From assembly GCA_000469685.2 (NCBI GenBank), contig LS997567.1, positions 1,762,743 through 1,826,742 of the forward strand: a stretch of 64,000 nucleotides of DNA, in the 5' to 3' direction. Below, piece after piece: positions 39,290 through 52,560 of the stretch. The notes below the pieces were generated by a model. The model worked only from the letters and a program-made list of their open reading frames with translations. It searched no databases and had not been told where the DNA came from. Numbering within the stretch: position 1 is the stretch's first letter; each line of letters opens with the position of its first letter. The stretch comes from Haemonchus contortus. Taxonomy: Eukaryota; Nematoda; Chromadorea; Rhabditida; Trichostrongylidae. Position numbers and translations under genes: made by a program.

Positions 39290-39532
39290 GGGATGTGGTG
39301 CAGCAGGATCGAAATTGTCGCATCGCGGCGACGCCGCGCGCAAAGGAAAAGCAGCAGCAATTAAGAGATACAGGAACAGAAAAAAAAAACTTGGCATCGG
39401 AATCATGCCAAAAATAATAATCGCATACTGATTGAGCTGTTGTATGAAGAACTGCTATAACGAGGCGAATGGTCCGCGACTGCGGTGCGCGGCGAATCGA
39501 TCGCACAAAACCGATCTTACTGCTCGTTTCCC
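39290..39532 (-). repeat. Dispersed repeat family 1, copy 3 (inverted)
   Basis: Read on the minus strand it matches copy 2: 'gcagtaagatcggttttgtg', 'cgattcgccg', 'cggaccattcgcctcgtta', 'gattattatt', 'gcgacaatttcg' and 'ctgcaccacat'. A long minus-strand open frame across it (38937-39560) is incidental, because the frame is not kept in the other two copies. Confidence 0.75.
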
Positions 39533-42500
39533 AAACAATTGTGGTCGTCGCGCTGTGCAACGGTTAAACAACACGCTTTGGAACATTATTAGCATTTTCT
39601 GAGCTTTATTTTCCCTGATTGATCACCTTGAGGAGCCATGAACGAGGTGGTCAAGGACGACAGTGAGGTGGTGTCCTAATGTGACCTGTCAATGGATGGT
39701 CTGTTTAGAAATTTTATTAAAAGATTTTTAAAAAGAAGGTTTGCCCAGACTGGCGCATTGGAGCATCGCGTCCCCTACGTGAACTGTGCGAACCGATCTC
39801 TGTTCTGATTTAAAGCGACAATGATCGAAAATCAGGGACGTCGCGGTATCCCGCCGAGTTTTCAGACCAGATGGGGTTTGTTATCATATGTCAAACATTA
39901 TTTTGAATGAAGCTGCCCATCATAATGTGTTTTCTTTGGCACCTATCGTGATTTCCCTTACAAAGGACAACTATTAATAACCCATAAAATGGTACTAAAG
40001 TAATACTGATACAATTTAGGGACGGAGAGAAATGTGTGGAACTTTCCTTTTCATTAGTTCTTTTACATCGTAGCGTTCGGTTGGTACCATAATTTTTGCT
40101 AACTTGCAGTATTGGCCTAACGGAGGTAATTGGCCGACTACGAACGCACCTAGCAATCAGTACTGAGATAGTTTCTTCTCGATGCAGTTCTCTACGGCTC
40201 CAATGATTTGTAATAATCAATGCGTATGATGTCAATGCCCCATTTAAAGACTATTTCACAACCTATAACCCTGATAAACATTATACTCTGGACAGCATGA
40301 ATATCCCGTTCAACCTGGAGGTTAGAAGCACTGCTGGCCATCCTCTGAAATGAACAGAGCATTCAAACGTCGTTACAATCCTGAATGGAAGCCGAATGCG
40401 TGGCGCACCTCACAGCTAGAAAAGATCAATGTCAGAAGGTTTGAAGACCTCATCACACACTCTTGTGGAGAATCTAAGCATTCCTTTGGGAAGTGCTAAT
40501 AAAGGAATCTATAAAGGAGATAGAGGAATAAGAAAAGCCAGAGAATGCTTTTATTTTCAGAATCAGTCTGAACATGGGAGTGAAGGGATTGTAGATCGGG
40601 TTTGCAGAAATGCCTATTTGAAGCTCATTCGTGATCAGGGGAGATCATTCCTAGAAGACACTCATTGTCCTTGTTACACCCTTGGTTTTTTGTCTACCAG
40701 CTGATTTCTATCAGTTTATTATCTAGTCACTCAGCTTACCATGAGGGACAGACGTGCCATCAGGGCTTTCAGTCATCTAGGAAAGGCGTGTGGCAACAAC
40801 ATTTTCAATAAGTTCAGTAGTAATCCTTTTCGGAGACAAGATATTTAAGTTTCGAGGCTCTTTGAGCTACAGGAAGAAAGCGAACTCCTTACTTCTGTTC
40901 CAAAATTCCAGCTTTGTGTTTGTAATCACCATCAATTGTGGTCATTTGGAAAATACTCGATTTGAGACGTCTCCTGTAAAAACGGACCAACTTTATGGCA
41001 ACTTCTGCATTTCTGCCTTTCGCTTACAGAAACGCGTTTCTTGAAAGAGTTGGCCTTTGGTTGGGGTAATGAATTTGGATTTGAGTGCTCGAAATTATGA
41101 ACACATAGTTTCGATTCGGATCGATTCGGATCAAAGGATAAAGGATAAAGACTTTGGGCGTTGATCATTCCTGTCGTAGGAATGTGCCCCCGCTTTAACT
41201 TCCATTCAGAATCGTAGTGGCATATTGATGTGGCCTATACAGTGGAAAGCGGTGACTAACCGATGTACAAGTCAGGGCTTTTATCCTCCCAGACGAGTCT
41301 GTCACCAATTGATCGACCCCGAATGGATGTAAGGCTTGGATGGTCCAGCTGAGTGTCAATCTGGCATTTGATTCCGTGATTATGCCTGGGGATAGTGCGC
41401 CATTTGCCACTGCACTACTTCTAAGAAGCGGAGGATTCTCCTCCAAACCCTTTTCTGTCGAGGTTGAGGGGAATACGAATCAACAAAAATTTGCTGATAG
41501 CTTTTAGAGTGGCAGGAAAATGTCCCTACTTTCTTAAAATACGGGAAATTCAAGGTTGTTCCAAAGCCCGCCTACAGATAGCTCCCCTTGAGCATCCTGC
41601 TACCTATATCCGGTGAAAAAGTGTGTAAATTGACAAGTTGTTACTTTTTCTACTACATCTTACCCATTCTAATCGGAATGAGCTGTGCCCTTGTTTCTAC
41701 AGGTAGGAATGTAAGGAACCGATCCATCAAATTCGCTGCAAGGGGTCCTTTGCGCTTCGTGTCGGCGCGTTTCCCGCCCGTTTTCCCTTCCCTCTCGGTC
41801 GTCCTGATTTTTTTATTCTTTTTTTTATAGAACTTTGTACACTCACTTGAGCATAGGAAAGGGGCCGAATCTCCGTGCATGACTTTCTTCAAAGACCGTT
41901 TTTTCTCAAAGACGACTTCTTCCGGGAATCTTTGTTCTTCGAGAAAGAATTCCAGAACATGCTCTTTGATCAGAAAACTGATTTTTTTAAAGACTTGCTC
42001 TCTGAACATTGACGTCGTCTTCCAAAAGGGGTTTCTCTCATTCTGAATTTTCGACTAGGAGTACTTTTTACTCGGTTTTTTACTGCTGTAGGGGTGTGGC
42101 TAAATAGCTTCGTCGTATTTTTTTTTTGTGTTATTTGTGCAAATACAAAATGCTTGACAACAAACAAATTCAATGCAATGTTTATTCACGATGTTTGATT
42201 ATAACAGAGTATGCGAATTCACGGAATGACGTCTACATAACCTGTGCACCGATTTCACTGTGTACGTGTTTCCATCTACTACTGGTATCAGTCAAAGTTG
42301 ATAGAAGTTGTAGTAAGTTAGAGTGAGAGTGGCTTGAGAATCGTCGGAGGGAAATCCGTGCAACTTGTTTTGTAGTCAACGTATATGATACAAAACATTT
42401 ATGTATATCAGTAACGATGACGGTAATTAGCGTTTTCAAAGCTGTATTGCGAACCGGATTTGAATGGAAGAGATCGATTTTAACACAAGAAGATGCTCGG

Positions 42501-42550
42501 TCAAACAATGCTCGTCGTGCTCAAACTGAGGAGGCTTCCTTCGAGTACTG

Positions 42551-42590
42551 GTATATATATAAAAGTATATGTATATATATTATATATAGA
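42551..42590. repeat. AT dinucleotide-rich microsatellite
   Basis: An interrupted run of ta/at units of about 40 bp, downstream of the secreted-protein gene. Confidence 0.8.
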
Positions 42591-42794
42591 TAGGGTGGGA
42601 CTGATACAGCAGTAAAAGGATAACAAAACAGTAACATACACATACATGGTCTGTGACGCGTGAATCGAGCAAGTTACTTACTACATAAACGAGCACTCCC
42701 ACCCTACTTAAGTCTGTATAATGTATGTACAGGGTACAAGCTACAGTTGATCAGGTACGAATGCTACCCTCGTGGTTACTGCTAACGGGCAGCA

Positions 42795-43625
42795 CTAATA
42801 GTATTGTACCGGCTGGAACATTGGACACTTCGAGTACCACTTTTGGCAGGTGTCCGCAAGCTGGGCATTCGCTGGCGGATTGCACATGGCATGCACCTTT
42901 GGGTGGGTATGAGCACACTTGCACTCGTCAGTGCAGTGAGCTGCAGTACACTCGGGAGTGCAACTGGCGATGATCGCAGCCGTCAGACGGGTTTTCGACA
43001 CAGCCGGCGAACCCCCTTTGGTCTGACTACCGATCGGCAGATCGAGAGCCGCGAAATCGCTTCCTTTGGGTAGAGGTGGTGGGATGACGAGATTGCCATA
43101 TTCGGATTCGCTGGAGTCGTCTTTCATTCGTTTCGAAAATGAACAGTGTTTCTCGTATGCCGGGCAGAATTTGGCCAATTTGGCCATGCTAGCCCGATCC
43201 AAGTCGGCCGTTTCGTCCGAGCAGTAGTTACGGTAGTGCTCCAGATGCTTGGCGCAATATCGCTCGACTTTGTCGGCACGACGGAAACGATTTGGCAGAG
43301 CTGAAATCAGTGAGAATGAATTGTAGAAGGGGCAGAAGGGGATATTTATAGGTCAGATGTGCTTACAGTAGGCTCTGTACCGTTCGAAGTGTCAATGGAA
43401 AGGCTTAGTTGAAGCTCTGATACGAATTTATGCATCAGTTGTTGTATAAGCCGATTTCATTCCCAAAAAAAGCGAAATGTCTAGCAAAAGGTATTTTCGT
43501 AACACTTCGACGGAACGGACGGGGCAACTGCAGCAGAACGACCCCACTGGTGCAAGAACGGACGAAGGCCTACCTTCAATGAAGCTTCCTGCGATGAAAA
43601 CGAACATGCAAAGTGTACGGATCAT
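42795..43625 (-). CDS. Secreted cysteine-rich protein, two exons, 185 aa
   Basis: Exon 1 (43625-43574) encodes MIRTLCMFVFIAGSFIEG, a typical signal peptide, and ends in G|GTAGGC. Exon 2 (43300-42795) follows ctgatttcag in matching phase and runs to a TAG. The mature chain has 12 cysteines. An N-terminal half has paired motifs of one pattern (VERYCAKHLEHYRNYC and LAKFCPAYEKHC), followed by an acidic Ser linker and a Pro/Gly/Ser spacer. The C-terminal half is denser in cysteine (CTPECTAAHCTDECKCAH, then CNPPANAQLADTC and WYSKCPMF). The even count fits disulphides in an extracellular protein. I do not recognise a named family; it has the look of a nematode secreted protein. Codon use is GC-richer than in the flanking DNA, as in a well-expressed gene. 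Confidence 0.85.
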
Positions 43626-43710
43626 GGTGACTTAAGTTTGAGCGTAGAGGGATAAGGCCTATTTCCATGAACTCGCAGAAGACTGCGTGCTGATGGAACG
43701 CGACACCCCG

Positions 43711-43716
43711 CTTATA
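43711..43716 (-). promoter_or_regulatory. TATA-like box for the cysteine-rich gene
   Basis: The minus strand reads gaatataagcggggtg, with TATAAG about 86 bp before the ATG at 43625. That leaves room for a 5' UTR of about 55-60 nt. Function is inferred from sequence and spacing. Confidence 0.45.
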
Positions 43717-46700
43717 TTCTACGTTCGCTCCGCCCATGACCATGATTGGTTACAGAGATCAAGCCACGCCCTTGGCGCAACTTTGAAGATCGGCCCACCC
43801 GTCGTTGATGCCAAATTTAGCCACGGACGGAAGGAGATTCTCCGAGCGAAGGACGTGATAGAGATTGTACCGAAAGCGGAGAGCGTCCCAGATAATACGC
43901 GCCACACATGTGACTGATTAGGGGATCTCCAACAGTAAGCGGTTTCTTGTAGGATGAAGATTTGCATGGTTATTTGCCATTCCATACGGTCACGGATCGC
44001 TTCGGTCGTTCTCTATCCTACTTAACCAAAACATAAAGGACCTGCTGTTAATATGCGGAATCGGGACTCTTTAAGTGTTGCTTAGTATTTTCACTGGAAG
44101 TTTGGCTCTCCCCCTAAGGTTCCAGAAACTATTTTCACCTTTTTGTCATTTTCAGGGTAGAAAATCTATTTTTGATTTGCTCCTATCATCATCCCATCAC
44201 GTCCTTGGTCTCAACGCTTACGCAGTATATCAATATCATTCATAGATAGGAACTATAGGAGAAATTGTAGTAAGATATACTGTTTCTTCTATCAAGACCC
44301 ACTCAGCACCATAAATCAGACAAACCGATCCGGTGAGACCTTCTCCCTTCTGAGCAGATCCACCAACTGCTGCTTTCTCAGAGAAACGTACGGCTCTTCT
44401 AAGATGGAAGTCAACTGTCCAGTTTCATTCATTGCAGATTTTCATGCTCAATTTTTTCTCTCTTTTTCTTTGACAGACTCATACTCCAGTCTAATTACAA
44501 TAGCGTTTGAGTGCTTACTCGAAACTCGCAATTTGCAAACTTCGCCTACTGAAATTTCGGAAAGAAATGGTAATAGACAGTTTGTGTAACAGTAGTTTTG
44601 GTTAGTTGTCCGTGAAGTCAAATGTTAGCCATCACCTCGACTTTACCGATAGAGGGGCCCTCAGTTTTCACAATTTTACTAGTACTGTTACTCGAATACA
44701 GTGAACATGCGATTACCAGACAGCTCCTTGTATTTATGGGCTGTAACCCTTTGCTTGAATGTATTCCTACTCTCTTCATGAATTTTTTGGCTCTATCTTT
44801 TCTCAAAAAGCCGTCGAATTCCCATTTACAGGCAGCACAACAAGGTCTTTCGAGCCCCTGATTTATTTTTAGGGTTTTCATGTTGATCGGCTATTTCAAG
44901 GTGCGCTAGTGAGAGCCCTCATTGTGAAACTGTCCCTGTTAGAGTTTTGGGAGGGGGAATCACCAGGTGTTTGAATAGATGGCGTGGTTCGAGACGTTCA
45001 TGCTTACAAATACGTGATACTAGTTTACCATTTGTTATATCGTTGCTGTAAGCCATGTTTGATGCCGTCATGGACGTCGTTTCGACTTGTTGTCACAGTC
45101 GCCGACGCAACACACTACACATACTATCGTTGACACTTCAGCTGAAGACCTACTGTCAGCTTTCTGACGGATTTATGACTTTGGCCTATCTTTAGTAACC
45201 GTTTACGATAGGTATACGGGTTGAACCCAGTTCCATGTGATCATCGAAATTCTCCTGCTCTATCGATCATCCTGCACACTTCATCACTCTTAACCTCATC
45301 CAGTCGGCCGTCTTGTGAATCGCTTTCAGTGAATCGCTTTCTCATTTCATATATCTTCGTCAGACAGCCACCCTCGCTGATGCTCGTTCTCAACCTCATC
45401 ATTCTCACTCACTATGAACTGTCAAGGACGGCACATTTTTGTCCAAAACATGCTATTCGTTATTATCAGCACCCGACGACGCCGCAGCTGACGACACCAC
45501 GGCGACGACTGGACGGACGGCGTGAGGAGATTGAGGGCACAGAGAAACAAGTGGGGGTGACTGTGATGAATGTGTTACTCTCTATGAACGGAGGAGGATT
45601 TTTGATGAACAACACCGTGTGAAGGAGATTCGACCGTCGATCATGATCTCGCGCTCGCGCGACGTCCACCATAATGGCATCTCTCATGATGAGCGCTGGC
45701 GCCAAGGACCCGACGAACCCCCCTTTGATGGCATGTGATGTCTGGAATTCGAAGTGGTAATGATGACGACGACCATGAGCACTGTGGGTGGCCATTGCTT
45801 TTGCTTCAATGATGCCAAAATTGGAAACATTCAAAATAGGAGTGGTCACATCACCTTCTTGAAGTCTATGGACTGATTTTGAATGAAAATTGAACCTCAC
45901 TCTCAGCAACCTCATTTCTAGGCTACCGTATTCTCATAAAAGAAGCTATTTTCATTTTAAACATCGTGGAGGACGTCCGTCACGGTAATCCTAATACTCT
46001 CGGACTGTTATACCCTCAGTGGAGCCATCAAAATCGCTAATCTTACAAGGAACCTCGCCAAAGAAGTGCACCAAACCGTAACTTGTTTCTATACCAGTAG
46101 CTGCCTCGGAGGGGCAAACGGATTTGAGTAATCGGGTCCATAGACAAGTAAAGAAACCGAGTGTTTATTGACACTTCAGTGTTGTGGCAAAAGCTCCCCA
46201 ATATTTGAGCCACTTAAAACGGAACAATCACCTGGATGACGCTCAGTTTTATCTGAACTTCGCCAGTTTCCCCAGCACGATGAGTATTCGAGAACCAACT
46301 CGCATAGAGAAGAACTCGAACTATGATGCCTATGATGTCGTTTAGTTTGATTCATTTTTTTTGCAGAGTTACCAGTTACTTCTCTCTTCATAACTTCAAA
46401 GTTTGCGATTATAATATTGAGGAAAATGGATTGAATATGAAAGAGTGGCTACAACTTGTAGCAATTTGTCGCTTGGTTGCCGAACGTTAGATGGTATGAC
46501 GAAAAAGAAATTCCTCTGAGGACTAGCAATACAGGTTATTACCGTACTCTAGGATGTATGTACATACAGAAACTCGATCAGGCTTTCAGCAATAGGCGCT
46601 CTGAGCCCACGTCAGGGATAGAAAAAATCCGTACTTAATCTGCCCGTGAGAATTATGCGCCTGCCCTGTCCGTAGACTCCACTTCATGTCCAAAATCTTC

Positions 46701-48082
46701 ACTTCACTTCACTTCCTCCATCTCCTTTGCCAGATTCTCGATAGTTCGACTTCTATTCGCTTTACCTCAATGGTCTGTTCTCGTCTCACTTTCTACTTCA
46801 TTTTATTGTGTTCGAAAAATGTTTGAAGAGTGGCGAACAATAAAAGCACGGCTTCAAGCATTCATCGTTGAATGGAGACGAATGCCATTGTCTGCAGCGA
46901 CCGTGGGACCGACCAGACTCACAAAAAGCCTAGCGATAAATTCGCGAACCCCAAAAATCGTCCGCGCGGCAATCCGTATGGTCGCGCGTCGCGTTTCTAT
47001 CAGCTAACGAATATCGGCAAGTTTTCGGGTCTTCTCGTTCTTCATTCGTCGACTTGTTGGTGTTTGCGCGATTTCATCGTCATTCATTGACTACTGTATA
47101 GTCGTCCATGGGGTTCACAACTGTCACCCCCAAGAATGACGGGAGCTTAGAGGAGAGAAACGGAAAGTACGAAGGTACGTATAGTGCACAGACTCTATAA
47201 ATAGTACTGTGCCGTACTTTGAAGATCGTCGATCAATTTCTGAAATGTTACTTCGAACGACTTTTCCGGAAAGTAGCCTTAGCTTATGATGCCAACAAAT
47301 TGATATATGATTCTCCGGGAATCCACTACCATTTCCACGAAAACCCAAGGCTGTAGGGGTGCGGTTGACCGGGGGCATTCTCCAGATAGCTAAGCCCCCT
47401 GTTAGGATTGGACCGGAAAATCGTAAAAATCACTGGAGCCTCAAAGGGGGAGAACGAAATGTTGGTCACCTCATGGGATCGAAAGTCGCAGAGCCTTCCC
47501 AAGTTGCCCTAACCTAATCCTGACTCCGGACTCTGGCCAACAGGTCTCAGCTGATATCCCTGTTTGCTTCCCTGACAAAAGTACGTGCTATGTACCAATA
47601 ATGAAATCCGAATCCGAATGTTGCATTGGAAAATATCAGTTCCGAAATACCCCCTCTCAATAAGTGTCAAGAACCATTTTGGACACCGGGTATTTTCCCA
47701 TTTTTGAACTGACCTAGACGTAGTAAAGAGGACGTTACTGATCAAAATCATCTTCGGCTGCCTCTTCTGGGATTAGAATAGTACTAGTAGTAGTTAGAGC
47801 CCCAGAGAACTTTCTGATGTTGAACTTTCTAATTACTCTACAGCATTCCGTTCAAACTATAGTTAACGTAGAGTCTCGACGATTCTGACCATTCGATTAA
47901 CCGACTTATTGCATTTTTTTAAACAAGTTTCAATTGTGTTAATCACCAAAAAGCCTCATTCGAGAATTTCAACTGTTAGCTGCTCATCCGGAAGATTTCC
48001 GTTGATTGCATCAGCTTTGCAGATGAACGTCATTAACGTTCAAAGTGATGTTGCTGCTTTACAACCTTCGTATAAACATATT

Positions 48083-48132
48083 AACATATCAACATATGTA
48101 CATACTTAACAACATATCAACATATGTACATA
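48083..48132. repeat. 22 bp direct repeat, two copies
   Basis: aacatatcaacatatgtaca-ta occurs at 48083-48104 and again at 48111-48132. Confidence 0.85.
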
Positions 48133-48856
48133 TTTGTTACAGTTTATTACAATTTACTTTCAAGCCGTGACGTCATTGGTCAGAGAACAAGTACGTCGAT
48201 CATATGTAGCCAAACGATTCGGAAATCTATTCGCATATCCATTCGTTAAGACGGTAAGAGAAAACCGATCGGGGGAAAGATGTGGCGTAGGGTGATTGGT
48301 TGTCACTTTACTAACTTCTTTGTTGCTACTATGGAGTAAAAATGAGTCAGTTTCTAGGATGCTAGTCCAGTCCGTTCTTCGTATGGTGAGCGTAACCTTT
48401 GGCACCTTCTACGACACCGATATCACCAGGAATTTTTCCGTTTCAATTGGAACCGTAATAAAATTGCTTGGAACTCTTCTATAAATGTTTTCCATGATAT
48501 TTGCCCCAACTAAACAACCATTACACTCTGAACGCACATCTCTTCAGTTTGCCTAGCCAATTTATTGTCGCTTATGAATCAGACGGCTTGTTCGCCGTAG
48601 ACGTACGACGTCGTGTAAACTGAACACAATGCCTTGTCGCCGTCGACATCACCGTAAGCCGCTGTGGTGTTCCGTTGTTCGACGTCGTCGAGGACAGTCC
48701 CATGGTGTCAATGTACTGAGGTCACAAATACATCATTGATAAATGGTGCGCGTTATCATTTCTGTAGGAAGTCGTAGGAGTTATGCGATCAAGAAGTCAA
48801 ACCGAAAATATCTTTCTCTCTCTCCCTTTGCGTGTCTTTTCCTTTTTCGCGTCGCG

Positions 48857-48960
48857 CCGTCAGCGGCGGCGGCGACGGCGGCGGCGCCTGCTGGCGGGCG
48901 GCCACCGCCCGCGTCCTCGCGCGTGTCAACGAAACGTAAGAAAAGCGCAGCGCTCCGCTC
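48857..48960. other. GC-rich, CGG-repeat island
   Basis: A sharp rise in G+C with imperfect cgg/gcg triplets, open in several frames. On the plus strand an ATG at 48783 leads through an Arg-rich frame to an AAC|GTAAGA donor near 48937. On the minus strand the frame is Ala/Gly-rich and then basic (RKRKRH). Either could be a first exon or a promoter, but neither is supported by a second exon. Confidence 0.35.
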
Positions 48961-51900
48961 TCTCAAAGTCGTCCATTTTTGGTGAACACATTGCATACGG
49001 TATCTGATAAATATGCAAAAAAACGAATTTGAAAAAACGACGACGTCACGATGGGGGGAATTCCCGTACCGCGGACACGCTCACCCAGTCACGTTGCCCG
49101 TTCCTACACGTGACCACCTGTAAGACCTTTGATGTACCAGTAGAATCGTAGCCGTGCAGTCTACCTATACAACTCAACAACGTACTTCCTTAGAGTGAAG
49201 GATTCCCTGAGGAATCTCTGTTTGCAGACACTCTTTGCAGCATGAATACAGCAAGCCAAGCAGCTATCGTGAACGTTGTTTGAACGTGTGAATGTTTGAT
49301 CAGAGATGTTCTTTTCCCTGGTGGGGAACGCACAACAGAGCGACTTTAAAGAGCGTCAGGCATGTCCGTTTGACACTTTATCGCCTGGATCTTCATCCCC
49401 ATTTAAAATCATCATTGAAAAAAATATCGCGTTCTGATGGGTAGAGTGCGATGGGTGCGGAGAGTATGAGACACGACTTGGGGCGACGACGAATTCGTTC
49501 AATCACCTTCAAAGATTGCTCCCAATAGAAGTCGCTCTGAAACTGGTTTTTTCTCAGGGAAATAGTGTAGGCAAAGCAGAGATCTACAACGTTGTGATCT
49601 GTGCTGTCAGTCGATGATAGCAACCAACGGCGTAGTGCAGAATATGCATGATTTAATGGCTCTATCCGTGATTTACTAGGAATGCTATCAACACATTACT
49701 AAAGGGATTCCCCGTTTTGGGGTTTTACCGTTTTTACGAACCAAAATGGTAGTGTCATGGAAATACGGTAGCTAAACAACGGTGAAGAGACATAATCGGG
49801 AACGACGACTTTGCTGAGATAATTTACACCCAAGCGATTGAAACATCTGACTTTGCCCTTTCATTTTTGAACGTTCAACATGTTCTTCAGACTATTAAAA
49901 AACCTTGCAAAGCAAGTCTATGGAAGGACGACGGATACACAACAGGGGAGAAGACACTGAACGGTTGGAAAGTCTTTTCCAAGCCTATGCCAGACTTAAA
50001 AAATATTGTTCAGTAGAGATTGACACTGAATCGAGTGCCGAGTTCCGATTTACGTTTCCCCGTCTTCACCAAAAGTCAGAAGATCACAGAAGAAAGCTTG
50101 GGGTTGTTCCAGAATTGTTGCGATTAGTTGTGGTGTCAGACTTCACCTGTTAAAAGGCCAATTCCTTTATAGGAGTCTCACTTCTCCCCAACGGTTGAGG
50201 AAAACTTGCTATGAACCATCGTCTTAGGGCTCCCATACAACTTCCCCCGAAATTCACCCGGGGAAGAATAAACTCCTGTGAACCTTCAAAGATCTATTCT
50301 CAAAAAGCATGGCATTTGCCCTATATACAATTCAACTAAGAGAGCAAAAGCACTGCTGGAGATCCCCCTCCTCAAGAAGGCCTGTGAAGTCATCAGAAAC
50401 ATCCACCTCTAAGCCTTCAGGTAGACGGTTACCAGTTCCAGTGCTTCTGTCGGTTGATGGGAATGTGAGTTTCACTGGATTACTATCAATCCCCTGCTAA
50501 GGAGGAAATATTGGGACTTGGCCGCTATGTGCTGCAACTTTGACCAAAGAGTGCTCGATCTGATTTTATTATACTAGTAGGTGGGTTGACAGTGTATCTT
50601 TGTGTACTGGATTCGACTCATATGGAGAATTCTCATTTTCTTTTGTGGCCGCTATTTTCCAAAGAATTCAAACAACAGCACATTCTATCACACCCTAGCG
50701 CCCTCTCTCTCACTCTCTCTCGCTGGTCGCCTAAAAGTTTCATCATTTTCAAAGACTCCGTATCACTCCCTTTGTAGTTACTACCGTACTCCATACGTGG
50801 AAAACCAGTAGCGATCCCGTAGTCATTTCACCTGTCGATCAGTGATGCCAAGCGGGCGCGGTTCGAACACCCCAATCATGGTGAGCCTGGGCAAAAATCG
50901 CTCCATCATTGTCATCAGCTTCTCTCAAGGTATTTCGCGAAGAATAGATCAGAGTTGAACGACATCACATGTCCCGACCTCGGCTATTCTTAGCACCGTC
51001 GGACACATTCGTTGGGGTGACTGACGGCCGACGTCGACTCTAACTATCCCACAATAGATTGTCGTCCAATCGTACGCACATACGATGGTGGTCATCAGAA
51101 GAACAGACAGGGGTTCAAAAATTGAAACTTCTATCCGAAAACCCATACGGGTAAAAGTAAAAGCGAATTGCATCATTGAAGCTAGCTGACAATGCTTTTT
51201 ACCCTGGTATAGTGACACAGTTTAAAAACTCTTGGTTCCACTTTAACATTCCAAGACGATTGTGGACAGGGAATCATAGATCAGTCGTACTACAAAATTA
51301 TCACTTTTGAGTCACCCCTACCGATGCTCTATGATGGACTTTCATTCAAGATTCGACAACATTCGAACCCATCTCCATGGTCATACAGGCCTGACAGAAT
51401 AGCCTGGTCAGAAAATATGTATATTCATGCAAATGTATAGCGTTACCAAATCGGCATTATTGAAACATCATTTTATTAAATTAAACCAGATTTATTACTA
51501 GATTTATGAAAACCTTCATGTCAGAGTGAGGCAAATTCATGACGCTCTGCTCCATGTTAGAGTTGGGAACGGTAGAAATCAGTAAAGACCATCACCATTT
51601 TACCCAGCTTTATCTTAGACGCCTTCACCAGAAATGAAGAAGTCCGAAGTGCCTTCTCCGGAACCCTGGTTTGAAGTTACAGCTTTGTCAAGGAATGGAT
51701 ATCGGTCAGAAACCCAGGCGAATATGTTTGGTAGATATTCAAGGATTTTTTCATAGAGTGCAACAAATGAGAAATAAGCAAGAGGCTCACCTCGGCCGAA
51801 GTATCACCTGTCTCCTAAAGGTTGATTCACTCATCATTTTCCGATTTTCAATGTGAAGAAGATCGAGTGACCCGACGCAATAGACTGAAGCAGATCGGAA

Positions 51901-52044
51901 GTGCGATAACGTTGAATAACTGAGGCTGAACTGTTGGCCCTGAAAAGCAGGCAAGTCCTAAATGAGTTGAACACGAGGTGAGGGGTCTTTGAAGAGCCAC
52001 GTTTGGTCGGCATTACAAGGAAGGGTAAATGTTACGAAATTAAT

Positions 52045-52560
52045 TTTTCAAAGGCACAGTTTACGAGAAAAATCTGAGATTCCCCCACAGAATGAATCTG
52101 AGGACCCCGTAAATACCATATCTGGCACTATTAGGTGGGAAACCGCCTATTTAGGGAGTTATAGAGGCTCAAAGATTGGCCCGTGTGTATCCTCGGACGA
52201 GTTTCACCAACATTGTAGAGGCTGCACTGATCACAAGGGAACCCATGTAGGAAGTTCGAACAACTCGTCATGACCCTAGCGACAGCGAAAAGTAGTTCTG
52301 TACAGTTCTGGCTCGATGTAGTCAGCTCTTTGTGCAATCGCAGTAACTGAAATCTCGTCCGAATACCCCTTCCACGTTATTTCCGTTATGGCAATCTCGT
52401 CCAAACTAGGATTTCCCTACTTTTGAAGTGCCATATTTTCCCAGAAATGGGCGAATTTTCAGGCTTTCTTCACTACCGATGAACTATTCTCAATCTATAC
52501 TTCCGCTTCTCGAATAAAAACGGGTACCTCAAAATTATCGTGAACTGCGCATTTAAGTTT
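52045..52560 (+). repeat. Dispersed repeat family 3, copy 1
   Basis: About 500 bp collinear with 56760-57260. Shared blocks in order are 'caaaggc-cagttta-gagaaaaa', 'agtttca--cattgtagaggctg', 'ctggctc', 'cgcagt-ac', 'ctcgtcc' and 'gtacctc-aaatta--gtgaactg'. The copies are strongly diverged, and no long shared frame is present. Confidence 0.6.

Larger units (their letters stand above)
38229..42794. other. No supported gene; repeat-bearing
   Basis: It holds the hairpin at 38331-38364 and repeat family 1 copy 3. Open frames at 40429-40704 (+), 41195-41446 (-), 41653-42009 (-) and 39891-40235 (-) show no recognisable domain or convincing splice borders and may be decayed mobile elements. Confidence 0.45.

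Noticed and set aside
38937..39560. 207-codon minus-strand frame, longest in the window
   Set aside because: It spans repeat family 1 copy 3, and the frame is not conserved in the other copies.
50850..50890. ggttcgaacacc, resembling a tRNA B box
   Set aside because: No matching A box or acceptor stem could be folded around it.
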